NCBI RefSeq assembly: GCF_039534915.1
Contig: NZ_BAAAWE010000001.1
Location: 3,844,001-3,908,000, forward strand
Direction: 5' to 3'
Source of the DNA: Streptomyces roseofulvus
Lineage (GTDB): Bacteria > Actinomycetota > Actinomycetes > Streptomycetales > Streptomycetaceae
Length of the DNA stretch: 64,000 nucleotides
Part shown: positions 7,904 to 16,755 of the stretch, one piece after another
Numbering within the stretch: position 1 is the stretch's first letter
Layout of the letters: every line of letters starts with the position of its first letter
The notes under the pieces: generated by a model
The model's input: the letters and a program-made list of their open reading frames with translations, nothing else
The model's database searches: none
What the model was told of the DNA's origin: nothing
Made by a program: the position numbers and the translations under genes

Positions 7904-9100
7904 GTGCTGGTCGCGGACCGATATCGGCTTCACGGGTGTATCGGCCGTGGCGGCATGGGCGAGGTGTGGCAGGCCACCGACGAGGTCCTCGGCCGGCCGG
8001 TCGCCGTGAAGCTGATGCTGGCGCAGTCCACCGACCCCTCCGGCGCCGACCGCTTCCGCCTGGAGGCGCAGACCGCCGCCCGGCTCAGCCACCCGCACGT
8101 CGTCGGCGTCTTCGACTTCGGCACCTGGGACGGCAAGCTCTTCCTGGTGATGGAGCTGGTCGAGGGCGACAGCCTCGGCTCCACCCCCGCCAACCCCCTG
8201 GTGCTGCCCGCCGAGCGGGTCGCCGTGGTCGCCGCGCACGCCGCCGCCGGCCTCGCCGCCGCCCACCGGCAGGGCGTGGTCCACCGCGACATCAAGCCCG
8301 GCAACCTGCTCATGGACGCCGAGGGCACGGTCAAACTGGCCGACTTCGGCATCGCCCGCTTCGTCGACGACCCCTCCGCCGGACTCACCACCACCGGGCA
8401 GATCGTCGGCACCGGCCTCTACCTGGCCCCGGAGCGGGCCCTCGGCAAGCCCGCCTCCCCCGCCTCGGACGTGTACTCGCTGGGCTGCGTCCTCTACCAG
8501 CTGCTCACCGGGCACCCGCCGTTCCGCGCGGACACCGCGACGGCCCTGCTGTACCAGCACATCGACAGCGCGCCGACCCCGCCGAGCCGGCTCGGGGTGG
8601 TCCTCACCCCCGCCTTCGAGGCGTACCTGCTGAGCCTGCTCGCCAAGCAGCCCGAGCAGCGCCCGCCCGCCCAGGCCATCGCCGACTGGTTCGGCTCCGG
8701 CGCCTGGCGGGAGTACGCGCCCCGCCCCGCCGCCGCGGCCATGCCCGGGACCGTCCCCACCCCGCCGGTCCAGGCGGCGCCGCCCGGGCACCTCGCGCCC
8801 GGTGCTTCGCCGGCCGCCATGCCCGCTCCCCGGCCCCCTGCCCCCCGTCCCCCCTCCCCCACCCCCTCCTCCTCCGTTCGCTCCCCCTCCTACCCCGCCG
8901 GGCCGGGGTCCGCGCCGACGGCCGTGGCCGCCGCGGGGGGCGGGGCCCGTCGCCGGGCGGGCGAGCGGGGCGGGGGCTCCGGGTCCGCCGGGGGCGCGCT
9001 CGCCGAGCTGTCCCGCCGCCGGCCGCGCAAGACGGCCGCCGTCGCCGGCGTCGTCGCCTTCGTGGTCTTCCTCTTCATCGGCATGGCCTGGCTGTCCTGA
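7904..9100 (+). CDS. Ser/Thr protein kinase with terminal membrane anchor
   Basis: 398-aa Hanks-type kinase. It has the glycine loop GRGGMGEVW (14-22), the ATP lysine in VAVKLM (K36), the catalytic loop HRDIKPGN (from H127), DFG (D147), an activation segment to APE, and the DVYSLGCVLYQLLTG helix. A ~110-residue Pro/Ala/Ser-rich linker follows and a single hydrophobic helix (about 374-396) ends the protein one residue later. Unlike PknB it therefore has no external sensor domain. The start is taken as GTG 7904, 10 nt after GAAAGGG; a TTG at 7883 is the alternative. Substrates are unknown. Confidence 0.92.
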   Translation: MLVADRYRLHGCIGRGGMGEVWQATDEVLGRPVAVKLMLAQSTDPSGADRFRLEAQTAARLSHPHVVGVFDFGTWDGKLFLVMELVEGDSLGSTPANPLVLPAERVAVVAAHAAAGLAAAHRQGVVHRDIKPGNLLMDAEGTVKLADFGIARFVDDPSAGLTTTGQIVGTGLYLAPERALGKPASPASDVYSLGCVLYQLLTGHPPFRADTATALLYQHIDSAPTPPSRLGVVLTPAFEAYLLSLLAKQPEQRPPAQAIADWFGSGAWREYAPRPAAAAMPGTVPTPPVQAAPPGHLAPGASPAAMPAPRPPAPRPPSPTPSSSVRSPSYPAGPGSAPTAVAAAGGGARRRAGERGGGSGSAGGALAELSRRRPRKTAAVAGVVAFVVFLFIGMAWLS

Positions 9101-9124
9101 TCCGGCCGCCCGGGCCGCGCCGCC

Positions 9125-9406
9125 TCAGTACAGCCGCGGCGCCATCACGTGCGCGTCGGGGTCCCCCTCGACGATGAGGACACAGCGGGGCACGCCCGGG
9201 CCCGCGGTGGCGCGCACGGTCGCCGGTGTCGGCGGGTCCGTCGGCAGCTCGACCGGGACGGCCACCGGGCGGTCGCCCTCGGCCGGCGTGTGCCCGGTCT
9301 CCTTCCCGTCGACCAGCACCTCGACCACGGGCCGCATACCGGTCTCCACGGTCGCCGAGACCGAATGGCCCCGGTAGTCGATGTGGAAGTGGTGGCGTCG
9401 CCTCAT
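9125..9406 (-). CDS. Conserved small hypothetical protein
   Basis: 93 aa, start ATG 9406. It looks like a small all-beta protein: the N-terminus HHFHIDYRGHSVSATVETGMRPVVEVLVDGKE predicts alternating strands, followed by a Pro/Thr-rich middle and VPRCVLIVEGDPDAHVMAPRLY. It has no signal peptide, membrane segment or catalytic motif I can name. Coding-type third-position GC supports a real gene. It converges with the kinase gene. Confidence 0.6.
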   Translation of the reverse strand: MRRRHHFHIDYRGHSVSATVETGMRPVVEVLVDGKETGHTPAEGDRPVAVPVELPTDPPTPATVRATAGPGVPRCVLIVEGDPDAHVMAPRLY

Positions 9407-9512
9407 GGGTCACCTCCGCGGCGGGCTCCGGACGCCGCCTCCGGCGCCTGCGGACACCTCCGTCCCTCCAGCGTAGGGACGCCGGGGCCCGCGCGCCCCT
9501 CCGGACCGGCCG

Positions 9513-10526
9513 TCACCGGGTGACCAGGAGCCCCAGGCAGCCGATGCCGACCAGCACGGCGCAGACCGTCAGGTTGACCGCCCGGTACTCCAGGAAGACC
9601 GCCGCGAACTCGCGGAGCGTGGCGCTCGGCCAGTAGTACGCGGCGGTCGGCGAGCCCACCACCTGGCCGTCCACCCCGGCCTTCCGCGCCATGAGCGCAG
9701 CCCGGAAGGCGTGGAAGTTGTTGGTGACGACGACGCAGCCGGCGTCCGGCCGCTCCGCCTCCATCAACTCCTTGCTGAACAGCAGGTTCTCCTCCGTGGT
9801 GCGGGAGCGGTCCTCGCGGATGATCCGGTCCTCCGGGAAGCCCCGCTCCACCAGGTACGCGGCCATGGCGTGGGACTCCGGCAGCTCCTCGTCCGGTCCC
9901 TGGCCGCCGGAGGTGACCAGGAGCGGCGGCCCGTCCCCGCCGCGCGCGGCCAGCCGCTCGTACACCTCCCGCCCCCGGTCGAGCCGGCTCGCCAGGAGCG
10001 GCGGCACCCGCCGGCCGCCGATCAGCCCGGAGCCCAGCACCACCACGAAGCCGGCGTCCCGGCGCAACCGCATCCGTCCGTACAGGAACGCGTACCCCAC
10101 GAAGCAGAGGAAGAGGAAGGAGACATAGCCGAGGACGAGCAGCAGGGTGACGGACACGATGCCGAGGACCCGGGAGCGGAGGAGGACCGCGACCGCCGTC
10201 AGCCCGAGCACCCCGAAGATGCCGAGGCCGGCCAGGAGCGACAGCAGATTGGCCGGGCGTCTGCCCTCCTTGCGGACCATCTCGACGCCGTTGGCGCAGA
10301 GCAGCCCGGCGAGGACCACCGGGCCGAGACAGAGCACCAGCAGGAGCAGGACGAGGACCGTCTCCGTCAGACCGTGCGGCAGGTCGTCGACGGCCGAGAG
10401 CAGACCGATGCCGAGGAAGGTGACGGCGAGACCGAGGTACACCGCGTTCCCGAAGCGGCGGCGGTCGCGCAGCACGCCGACCCCGAAGCAGAGGAGGAAG
10501 AGGGCGGACACCGCGAAAGCGATCAT
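9513..10526 (-). CDS. DUF218/YdcF-family multi-pass membrane protein
   Basis: 337-aa membrane protein with about five N-terminal transmembrane segments. A DUF218 (YdcF/ElyC-like) domain follows: VVVLGSGLIGGRRVPPLLASRLDRG, LLVTSGGQGPDEELPESHAMAAYL, IREDRSRTTEENL and CVVVTNNFHAFRAAL, with one more membrane helix at the C-terminus. The start is ATG 10526, at the first hydrophobic helix. DUF218 proteins are linked to envelope and peptidoglycan precursor metabolism in other bacteria, and such a role is an inference here. Confidence 0.88.
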   Translation of the reverse strand: MIAFAVSALFLLCFGVGVLRDRRRFGNAVYLGLAVTFLGIGLLSAVDDLPHGLTETVLVLLLLVLCLGPVVLAGLLCANGVEMVRKEGRRPANLLSLLAGLGIFGVLGLTAVAVLLRSRVLGIVSVTLLLVLGYVSFLFLCFVGYAFLYGRMRLRRDAGFVVVLGSGLIGGRRVPPLLASRLDRGREVYERLAARGGDGPPLLVTSGGQGPDEELPESHAMAAYLVERGFPEDRIIREDRSRTTEENLLFSKELMEAERPDAGCVVVTNNFHAFRAALMARKAGVDGQVVGSPTAAYYWPSATLREFAAVFLEYRAVNLTVCAVLVGIGCLGLLVTR

Positions 10527-10661
10527 GGCGTCATCGTAGGCAGCGGACCCGGCAGCGGAACGGCCCCCGGACAAAGCTGTGGACAACTCCTCGGCGGCCG
10601 ACCGTCCCCACCCCGCACGGGTGAAGCGCCGGGCCGTCCGCGCCGGCCGCCGACGCCGGCC

Positions 10662-10721
10662 GTCGGCACCGCTGTCGGCACCGCTCTCGGCGCCGCTCTC
10701 GGCGCCGCTCTCGGCGCCGTC
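10662..10721 (+). repeat. 12-bp tandem repeat (5 units)
   Basis: Five near-identical 12-mers of the form (G/C)TCGGC(A/G)CCGCT, directly after the stop of the TPR-type gene (stop at 10723, minus strand). Units 1-2 are identical to each other, units 3-4 are identical to each other, and unit 5 differs at its end. Confidence 0.7.
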
Positions 10722-10722
10722 G

Positions 10723-12129
10723 TCAGCGTTCGCGGGAGAGGGCGAACAGCCCTTTCCTGGCCCCCTCTTCGTACGCCTCCCGCAGCTCCGGGGCGTCCAG
10801 CAGCGCGTTCAGCGCCGCGTCGCTGCGGGACCGGGCCGCCGTGCAGTACCGCGCCGGCCGGTAGGAGGTGTCGAAGGCGGCGGCCCGCAACAGGTCGACG
10901 GCGCCCAGGAGATGGGCCGCCCGGTCGGGGCGGCCGTCCAGCAGCCGTATGCGGGCCAGGAGTTCGGCGGCGCAGGCGGCGCCGACCGCGGATCCGAGCC
11001 GCAGGTGCTCGCCCAGTGCCCGGCGGGCGAGCTCGGCGGCCCGGCCCCGTTCCCCGTCCCAGGCGAGGAGTTCGGCCCGGGCGTGGTCCGCCCAGGCGTC
11101 GGCGAAGACGTCGCGGCCCGCCCAGGTCCGCCGGCCCGCCCCGTCCAGCTCCAGCTGGTCCAGCGCCTCCTGCGCGGCCTCCGGGTCGGTGCGGCTGAAG
11201 CAGAGCGCCAGCGCCGCCCAGCACGCCTCCCGCGTCGGGCCGAAGTCCGGCACGTCCCCGATCTGCGCCAGCGCCTCCCGGAACTCGTCCGCCGCCGCCC
11301 GGGTGCGCCCCTGGTAGAGGGCGATGGAGCCGCGCAGATGGGCCAGCAGCCCCAGGCACCGCTCGTCCCCGTCCCGTACCGCGCTCGCCCACGCCCGCAC
11401 GAGCAGCGGATCGGCGTCCTCGGGGCGGCCCGACTCCAGCTCCAGGAAGGCGGCGAGCCACAGCGCCCGGGCGGGCGGCGGGCCCGGGTGCAGCGTGAGG
11501 GCGTGCCGCAGCCGGGTCCGCCCCTCGGTGCCCCGCCCGCAGGCCACCCACAGGAACCACAGCGAGACGGCGATCTCCAGGGACGCGGCGGCCTCGTCGC
11601 CGGGCGCGGCCGCCGCCGTCGTCGGGTCCATGGCGGCGGCCAGGTCGGGGAGTTCGCGCAGCGCCAGGTCGCGGGCGTCCAGCTGGCGGCCCCGCTGCCA
11701 CCACTCGGCGGCCCGCCGGGCGACCTTCACGCACCACGTGCGGTGGTGCAGGACCACGATCCAGCGGTCGCCGCGGGCGGTGAGCCGACGGGCGCCGACC
11801 GCGCGCATCGCGTGCGGCATCCAGTGGCGCGGCCCGCCGTCCTCCCCGTCGAACAGGTCGTCCACCGGCAGCAGCGCCCGGGGCGCCAGCCGGTCCAGGA
11901 CGGTGCCGACGTCGACGGCGGCCAGCGCCCCGTATCCGCAGACCTCCTCCACCGCCCGCCGGTCGAAGGCGCCCTCGAAGACCGACAGCCGCTCCCACAG
12001 CAGCCGCTCGGCCGGGCCCGCGGCCGCGTACCCCCGCTCGGCGGCGGCGAGCTGGTCGGCGCCGACCTGCTCGCCCCACAGCACCTCGTACGCGGGCGGT
12101 TCTCCCGCCACTCGCCCCATGCTCGTCAT
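10723..12129 (-). CDS. TPR-type protein resembling the C-terminal half of SARP/LuxR-like ATPase regulators
   Basis: About 468 aa. The first ~100 residues (WERLSVFEGAFDRRAVEEVCG, then LDRLAPRALLPVDD) match the winged-helix segment that follows the NB-ARC ATPase in AfsR/SARP-like regulators. The rest is alpha-alpha repeats of TPR character (WLAAFLELESGRPEDADPLL, GSIALYQGRTRAAADEFREAL). The ATPase domain and the DNA-binding domain of such regulators are both absent, so this is a stand-alone sensor-like scaffold. Start: ATG 12129, with an in-frame ATG at 12120 also possible. It diverges from the Lrp-type regulator, suggesting a functional pair. Confidence 0.75.
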   Translation of the reverse strand: MTSMGRVAGEPPAYEVLWGEQVGADQLAAAERGYAAAGPAERLLWERLSVFEGAFDRRAVEEVCGYGALAAVDVGTVLDRLAPRALLPVDDLFDGEDGGPRHWMPHAMRAVGARRLTARGDRWIVVLHHRTWCVKVARRAAEWWQRGRQLDARDLALRELPDLAAAMDPTTAAAAPGDEAAASLEIAVSLWFLWVACGRGTEGRTRLRHALTLHPGPPPARALWLAAFLELESGRPEDADPLLVRAWASAVRDGDERCLGLLAHLRGSIALYQGRTRAAADEFREALAQIGDVPDFGPTREACWAALALCFSRTDPEAAQEALDQLELDGAGRRTWAGRDVFADAWADHARAELLAWDGERGRAAELARRALGEHLRLGSAVGAACAAELLARIRLLDGRPDRAAHLLGAVDLLRAAAFDTSYRPARYCTAARSRSDAALNALLDAPELREAYEEGARKGLFALSRER

Positions 12130-12307
12130 CCCCCGTGTCCCCGTTTCCACGGATATGGCCAGGCCCGCCGCGCGCCGTCACTGTGACGTTGGCCGAATAC
12201 ATGGCCATCGAGCGCCGAGGCGGCTTGAATGCATATGCCCTGGTCCACATCCTGGGGTGCTCTCGGGGCCACGACCAAGGTTTTCCGGGGATCGGCCAAG
12301 GAGGAAA

Positions 12308-13336
12308 ATGCGCACCGGGGAATCCGTCCTGGGCGAGGCGGATATGTCACTGATCCACGCGCTCCAGATACTGCCGCGGGCGAGCTGGACCCAGTTGTCC
12401 GCCGTCCTCGGGGCCGGACCCGACACCCTCGCCCGCCGCTGGGAGCACCTCACCGCCGGCGGCTACGCCTGGACCTCGATGCTCATCGCCCGGCGCGGCG
12501 CCGAGGCCGCCCTGTACGCCTGGGTCGAGCTGGAGTGCACCGCCGGCACCACCGAGGCCACGGCGGTCGAGCTGTGCGGCGACCCGGGCACCCTCGGCGT
12601 CCACGCGGTGACCGGCGGCGCCGACCTGGTCCTGCTGCTGATCGCGCCGGACCTGCCCGCGCTCGACGCCTATGTCACCGGCCGGGTGCGCCGGCTGCCC
12701 GGGGTGCTCCGGGCCCGTACGCAGGTCGTCACGCGCATGCACAACCGTCCCTACCGTTCGCGGGTCGAGCAGCTCACCCCCGCGCAGGCCCGGCTGCTCG
12801 CGGAGGTCACCGCCCTGGAGCGGCGGGACGGGGCACGCGCGCGCGTGGTCCCCCAGGTGACGGACCTGGACCGGCGGCTCGTCGCGGAGCTGGCCGGGGA
12901 CGCCCGCCGCAGCGCCGCCGAGCTGGCCCGGCAGTGCGGAACCAGCGAGTCGACGGTACGCCGCAGGCTGGAGGTCCTGTCGGCGGGCGGCGCGCTGCAC
13001 CACCACTGCCAGCCGGCGCCGCGGTTCTCCGGGCGTCCGGTGTGGGCGATGGTGACGGCGCAGGTGGCGCCGCTGGACGAGGCGTCGACGGTGGCGGCGC
13101 TGACACGGGTGCGGCGCACCCAGGTGATCACCTCGGTGACCGGGCCGCACAACCTGGTGGTGGCGATGTGGCTGGGCTCGGTCGAGGAGCTGCACGAGGT
13201 CGCGGCGGGGCTGGTCCGGACCGCGCCGGCGCTGCGGATCACCGGGACGGCGGTCAGCCTGCGCACGTACAAGATCGGCGCGCAGGTACTCGGCCCGGAC
13301 GGGCGCCGGATGCACCACGTCAAGCCGGAGGCGTGA
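12308..13336 (+). CDS. Tandem Lrp/AsnC-family transcriptional regulator
   Basis: 342-aa protein made of two fused Lrp units. The first HTH (LIHALQILPRASWTQLSAVLG) and ligand-binding RAM-like domain lead to a second, better conserved HTH (DRRLVAELAGDARRSAAELARQCGTSESTVRRRLEVL) and a second RAM-like domain (ITSVTGPHNLVVAMWLGSVEELHEVAAGLV). Duplicated Lrp regulators are common in actinomycetes and usually sense amino acids or related acids. The start ATG 12308 follows AAGGAGGAAA, whose spacing is short; ATG 12344 preceded by GAGGCGGAT is a credible alternative. The target is probably its own divergent region. Confidence 0.88.
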   Translation: MRTGESVLGEADMSLIHALQILPRASWTQLSAVLGAGPDTLARRWEHLTAGGYAWTSMLIARRGAEAALYAWVELECTAGTTEATAVELCGDPGTLGVHAVTGGADLVLLLIAPDLPALDAYVTGRVRRLPGVLRARTQVVTRMHNRPYRSRVEQLTPAQARLLAEVTALERRDGARARVVPQVTDLDRRLVAELAGDARRSAAELARQCGTSESTVRRRLEVLSAGGALHHHCQPAPRFSGRPVWAMVTAQVAPLDEASTVAALTRVRRTQVITSVTGPHNLVVAMWLGSVEELHEVAAGLVRTAPALRITGTAVSLRTYKIGAQVLGPDGRRMHHVKPEA

Positions 13337-13361
13337 CCCGGAGAACCACCTGGCGCCGCGG

Positions 13362-13430
13362 GCGCGCGGACCGGAGCCGTGGGAGGCACGCGCGGACCGG
13401 AGCCGTAGCGGGCGCACGCGGACCGGGGGT
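13362..13430 (+). repeat. Short direct repeats between Lrp gene and DUF6191-like gene
   Basis: Three copies of a CGCGGACCGGAGCCGT-like motif at about 26-bp spacing, the last one decayed, in a 145-bp intergenic stretch. No function is evident. Confidence 0.5.
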
Positions 13431-13481
13431 GTCCGAGCCGGTCCCTTTCGGGCGGCGCGGGCCGCGTGGTCTCCTGGGCTC

Positions 13482-13781
13482 ATGGAGTTCGCCGTGTTCG
13501 TGACGCTGCCCGGGCTGGTCATCCTGCTGACCGTCGTGGCCTTCGCCGACCAGTTCCTGCGCATGACCGGCCGCGGGAAGCGCCGGGGCACGGTCTCGTC
13601 GACCGGTTTCGAGCAGTTGCACGCCACCTTCTCGCCGGGGAAGCAGAGCGAGCTGAAGGAGCGGCAGAGCGCCCTGCTGCTCCGGGACGACGAGGAGGAC
13701 GGCGCGCCGCCGCGCCGGACCACGGTGGATCTGGCGGGCGGCCGGGCGGTGATCCGGCTCAGGCCGGACGCGACGCCTTGA
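13482..13781 (+). CDS. Small membrane-anchored protein (DUF6191-like)
   Basis: 99 aa with one N-terminal membrane helix (VFVTLPGLVILLTVVAFADQFL), a basic stop-transfer segment (RGKRRG) and a cytoplasmic tail containing SSTGFEQLHATFSPGKQSELKERQ, which I recall as a conserved actinobacterial block (probably DUF6191; the assignment is from memory). The end overlaps the convergent methyltransferase gene by 23 bp. Role unknown. Confidence 0.75.
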   Translation: MEFAVFVTLPGLVILLTVVAFADQFLRMTGRGKRRGTVSSTGFEQLHATFSPGKQSELKERQSALLLRDDEEDGAPPRRTTVDLAGGRAVIRLRPDATP

Positions 13782-14589
13782 GCGAGTACATCAGCGGGAC
13801 GCGGGGGCGGCCGGCCGGGAAGCGGTGGTAGCCGTCCTCGTGGCGCTCCAGGGTCGCGTAGCGGGGGACGAGCGTGACGTCGTGCTCGTGCAGGAACTCG
13901 ATGCGCAGCCCGGCCTTGGCGAGCGCGGTGACGACCTCGCCGACCGGGTGCACCCACTCGACGCTGCGGTTGTGCACCGTCGGCGCGTCGATGTCGGCGT
14001 AGGTGCCGGGGGTGGTGTCCACCCAGGGGTCGCGGACGAAGTAGTCGTGGACGAGCGTGCTGCCGGTCTCGTCGTCGAAGGAGTCCGCGAGGGGGTGGAA
14101 CTCGGAGACGTACAGGAAGCCCCCGGGGGCGACGAGCGCGGCGGCGATCTCGGCCCAGCGGTCGAGGTCGGGCAGCCAGCAGAGGGCGCCGACGCCGGTG
14201 TAGACGATGTCGTACGCCCGGTCGGGCACGGCCTCGGCGGCGTCGTACACGTCGGAGGCGACGAAGGCGGCCCGGTCGGGGCCGAGGCCGAGGTCGGCGG
14301 CGAGCGAGCGGGCGGTGTCGACGGCCGGCTCCGAGAAGTCGAGGCCGACGACGCGGGCGGCGCCGTGCCGGGCCCAGGAGAGGGTGTCGAGGCCGATGTG
14401 GCACTGGAGGTGCAGGAGGCTGCGGCCGGTGACGTCGCCGACCTCGGCGAGCTCGAAGTCGCGCAGGGCGTCCTTGCCGGCGCGGAAGGCGTCGAGGTCG
14501 TAGAACTCGCTGGCGGCGTGGATCGGCACGCGCTCGTCCCAGCGGGCGCGGTTGGCCTCGTGCCAGTCGTCGGGGGTCGGGGAGTACAT
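13759..14589 (-). CDS. Class I SAM-dependent methyltransferase
   Basis: 276 aa. The Rossmann-type SAM site reads LLHLQCHIGLDTLSWARHGA (motif I), VVGLDFSEPAVDTARSLA (acidic motif II) and DIVYTGVGALCWLPDLDRWAEI (motif IV), followed by LVAPGGFLYVSEFHP. The second half carries a substrate cap with WVDTTPGTYADIDAPTVHNRSVEWVHPVGEVV. Acceptor unknown. The start is ATG 14589; it diverges from the SURF1 gene with a 93-bp gap. The 3' end overlaps its convergent neighbour. Confidence 0.9.
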   Translation of the reverse strand: MYSPTPDDWHEANRARWDERVPIHAASEFYDLDAFRAGKDALRDFELAEVGDVTGRSLLHLQCHIGLDTLSWARHGAARVVGLDFSEPAVDTARSLAADLGLGPDRAAFVASDVYDAAEAVPDRAYDIVYTGVGALCWLPDLDRWAEIAAALVAPGGFLYVSEFHPLADSFDDETGSTLVHDYFVRDPWVDTTPGTYADIDAPTVHNRSVEWVHPVGEVVTALAKAGLRIEFLHEHDVTLVPRYATLERHEDGYHRFPAGRPRVPLMYSLKASRPA

Positions 14590-14682
14590 GCGGCGAGGTT
14601 AACGAGCCGGTCACCCGGGCGCGAACGGGTATTCGGTGCCCTCCCGGCGGGGCTCCGGGCCCGTCCCCGTACCGTGGGGGGC

Positions 14683-15432
14683 GTGTACCGGTTCCTGAGG
14701 ACCCCCCGCTGGTGGGGGATCAATCTCTTCGTCCTGCTGGCCGTCCCCTTCTGCGTCTTCATGGGGACCTGGCAGCTGGGCAAGTTCGAGGATCGCGTCG
14801 ACTCCCACCAGGAGGCGGAGCGGAAGCCCGACGCGAGCGCGCAGCGGGCCGAGCCACTGGCGGAGCTGCTGCCGGTGGACAAGGAGACCTCGGGCCGCGC
14901 CGCGGAGGCCAGCGGCCGGTACGGGGAGCAGTTCCTGGTGCCGGACCGGGAACTGGACGGCAGGCCGGGCGCGTACGTGCTGACGCTGCTGCGGACGGAC
15001 GAGGGGCGGTCGCTGCCGGTCGTCCGGGGCTGGCTCCCGGCGGGCGCGGAGGCGCCGCCCGTGCCGTCCGGCGAGGTCACGGTCGTGGGCGCGCTCCAGG
15101 CGTCGGAGAACCAGGGCACGAAGGGCGTGCGGACGGCCGGCGGGCTGCCGGAGGGGCAGCTGGGCATGATCAGCGCGGCCTCGCTGGTGAACGTGGTGAC
15201 GGACGACGTGTACGACGCGTGGATCACGCTCACCGACGCGCCGGCCGGTCTCACGCCGGTGCCGGCGGCCGCGGCGGCGGGCACGGGGCTGGACGCGAAG
15301 GCGTTCCAGAACCTCGGCTACACGGCGGAGTGGTTCGTCTTCGGCGGTTTCGTGGTGTTCATGTGGTTCCGGCTGCTGCGCCGGGACAAGGAGGCGGCCC
15401 GGGACGAGGACCTGGGCCTGGCCGCGTCCTGA
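14683..15432 (+). CDS. SURF1-family cytochrome oxidase assembly protein
   Basis: 249-aa SURF1/Shy1-family protein with a helix at each end (about 10-28 and 212-230) enclosing an extracytoplasmic domain. Family signatures are FMGTWQLGKFEDR after the first helix, VVRGWLP in the middle, and NLGYTAEWFVFGGFVVFMWFR at the second helix. It assists insertion of heme a or copper during assembly of the aa3 cytochrome c oxidase. The start is GTG 14683 behind GGGGGG; the long open frame before it is antisense to the methyltransferase gene. Confidence 0.92.
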   Translation: MYRFLRTPRWWGINLFVLLAVPFCVFMGTWQLGKFEDRVDSHQEAERKPDASAQRAEPLAELLPVDKETSGRAAEASGRYGEQFLVPDRELDGRPGAYVLTLLRTDEGRSLPVVRGWLPAGAEAPPVPSGEVTVVGALQASENQGTKGVRTAGGLPEGQLGMISAASLVNVVTDDVYDAWITLTDAPAGLTPVPAAAAAGTGLDAKAFQNLGYTAEWFVFGGFVVFMWFRLLRRDKEAARDEDLGLAAS

Positions 15433-15453
15433 CGGGCGGGCTTCCCGCATACG

Positions 15454-15493
15454 GCGGAAGGGGCCGGGAGAGCGATCTCCCGGCCCCTTCCGC
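15454..15493. terminator. Bidirectional terminator after SURF1 gene
   Basis: 18-bp perfect stem (GCGGAAGGGGCCGGGAGA and its complement) with loop GCGA, between the convergent SURF1 gene and the Pro/Thr-rich protein gene. Confidence 0.85.
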
Positions 15494-15507
15494 GTGTGTC
15501 CGCGTCC

Positions 15508-16755
15508 TCAGTTCTGGAGCAGGCCGGTCCGGTAGACCGTGCCCGCGCAGGCGTCGCCGAGAGTCGTGGTGACGGTGGGGTCGCCCGGCTCCGCGGTGTG
15601 GCTGACGGTGACGCCGCCCTTGCCCGGTTGGGCGCGCAGGAGCTGGGTGCTGACGCCGGAGTCGGTGCCGGTGCCGGTCTCCGTGCCGCCGCCGGTCTCG
15701 GTTCCGCCGGGGTCGGTGCCCTCGCCGCCCTCGGTGGGCGTGGGCGTGGGCTCGGTCGGCGTCGGCGTCGGCTCGGTCGGCGTGGGCGTCGGCTCGGTCG
15801 GCGTCGGGGTGGGCTCCGTCGGCGTCGGGGTGACCGGCGGCGTGGTGCCGCCGCCGGTCGGGCAGGTCTCGCTCGGCACCCAGGCGAACTTCACCTGGTA
15901 CGAGCCGCCGGGCTGGAGCAGCACCGAGGCGGACTCGGCCGAGGGGTCGGGCAGGCCGGTCGCCGGGTCGCCGTTGGTGTGCCGGGCGACGGCGATCCGG
16001 CCGGGGTCGGCGGAGCCGACGGTGGCGACGCCGACCAGGCCGTCGCCGTCGACGACGCACGCCTCCTGGGAGGCGTTGACGATGGTGAAGCCGCCGTAGA
16101 CGACTCCGGTGGCGTCGGGGCCGCTGTTGTACGCGCCCGCCGACTGGAGGGTGCCGCGGCCGCAGCTGGGCACCGTGCCGGAGCCGGCGGCGGTGCCGGG
16201 GGCGGTCGGGGTGCCCCGGGGGCCGGGGTGGTCGCCGTTCTTGCCCGGGGAGCCCTTGGTGGGTTCCGTGGTGGGCGAGACCTTGACGGAGGGCGCCTTG
16301 GTGGCGGCCGGGCCCTCGGCCTCGGCGCCGGTGCCGCCCTGGGCCTGCTCGCCGTGGCCGGCGAGGGCCGGGTGGGCGGCGGTGACGCCGGGGGAGCCGG
16401 CGACGTGGACGAGGGCGGGGACGGCGGTGCCGACGAGGACCGCGGCGGCGGCGGCGCCGACGAGGGCCTGCCGCTTGCGGGCGCGGCGGGCGGGGACGGC
16501 GTGCCGCAGGTGGTCGAGGGCCTCGGTGGACGGTTCGAGGCCCGCGACGGCGCCGTGGAGCAGGCGCCGCAGCGCGAGCTCGTCCTCGCCGTCGTCCTCG
16601 CCGGGTCCGGGGTCGAAGTCCATCATCAGTCGTCCACTCAGGTCGTCACGTCCGACGCGTCCCTGTTCGAAGGCGCGTCCGCTGCGTTCGTCGGGGTCGT
16701 GGCGCTCCTCGCCGTGCTCCTGCTGCTCCCGGTCGTTCTCCCGCTCGGCGCTCAT
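15508..16755 (-). CDS. Sigma-factor-linked membrane-anchored Pro/Thr-rich protein
   Basis: 415 aa in three parts: a charged N-terminal cytoplasmic region (about 1-92) with a short helical segment LRRLLHGAVAGLEPSTEALDHLRHAVPARRARKR; one membrane helix (about 95-115); and a large external part. The external part has a globular region with paired cysteines (VPSCGRGTL, EACVVDGDG, SETCPTGGG), a TPTPTEP repeat, and a terminal domain ending in ACAGTVYRTGLLQN. The ATG overlaps the sigma-factor stop (ATGA, 16752-16755), so the two are translationally coupled. That layout and topology suggest an anti-sigma or signal-sensing partner, but no ZAS/HxxxCxxC motif is present. Function unproven. Confidence 0.75.
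   Translation of the reverse strand: MSAERENDREQQEHGEERHDPDERSGRAFEQGRVGRDDLSGRLMMDFDPGPGEDDGEDELALRRLLHGAVAGLEPSTEALDHLRHAVPARRARKRQALVGAAAAAVLVGTAVPALVHVAGSPGVTAAHPALAGHGEQAQGGTGAEAEGPAATKAPSVKVSPTTEPTKGSPGKNGDHPGPRGTPTAPGTAAGSGTVPSCGRGTLQSAGAYNSGPDATGVVYGGFTIVNASQEACVVDGDGLVGVATVGSADPGRIAVARHTNGDPATGLPDPSAESASVLLQPGGSYQVKFAWVPSETCPTGGGTTPPVTPTPTEPTPTPTEPTPTPTEPTPTPTEPTPTPTEGGEGTDPGGTETGGGTETGTGTDSGVSTQLLRAQPGKGGVTVSHTAEPGDPTVTTTLGDACAGTVYRTGLLQN
15739..15822 (-). repeat. 21-bp tandem repeat coding TPTPTEP
   Basis: Four 21-bp units (plus a partial fifth to ~15835) within the external stalk of the preceding protein. The repeat length is a multiple of three, so unit gain or loss stays in frame. 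Confidence 0.8.

Noticed and set aside
9711..12186. Long plus-strand frames opposite the DUF218 and TPR genes
   Set aside because: Gln/Arg/Pro/Gly-rich shadows with no start signals; the minus strand carries domain-bearing proteins.
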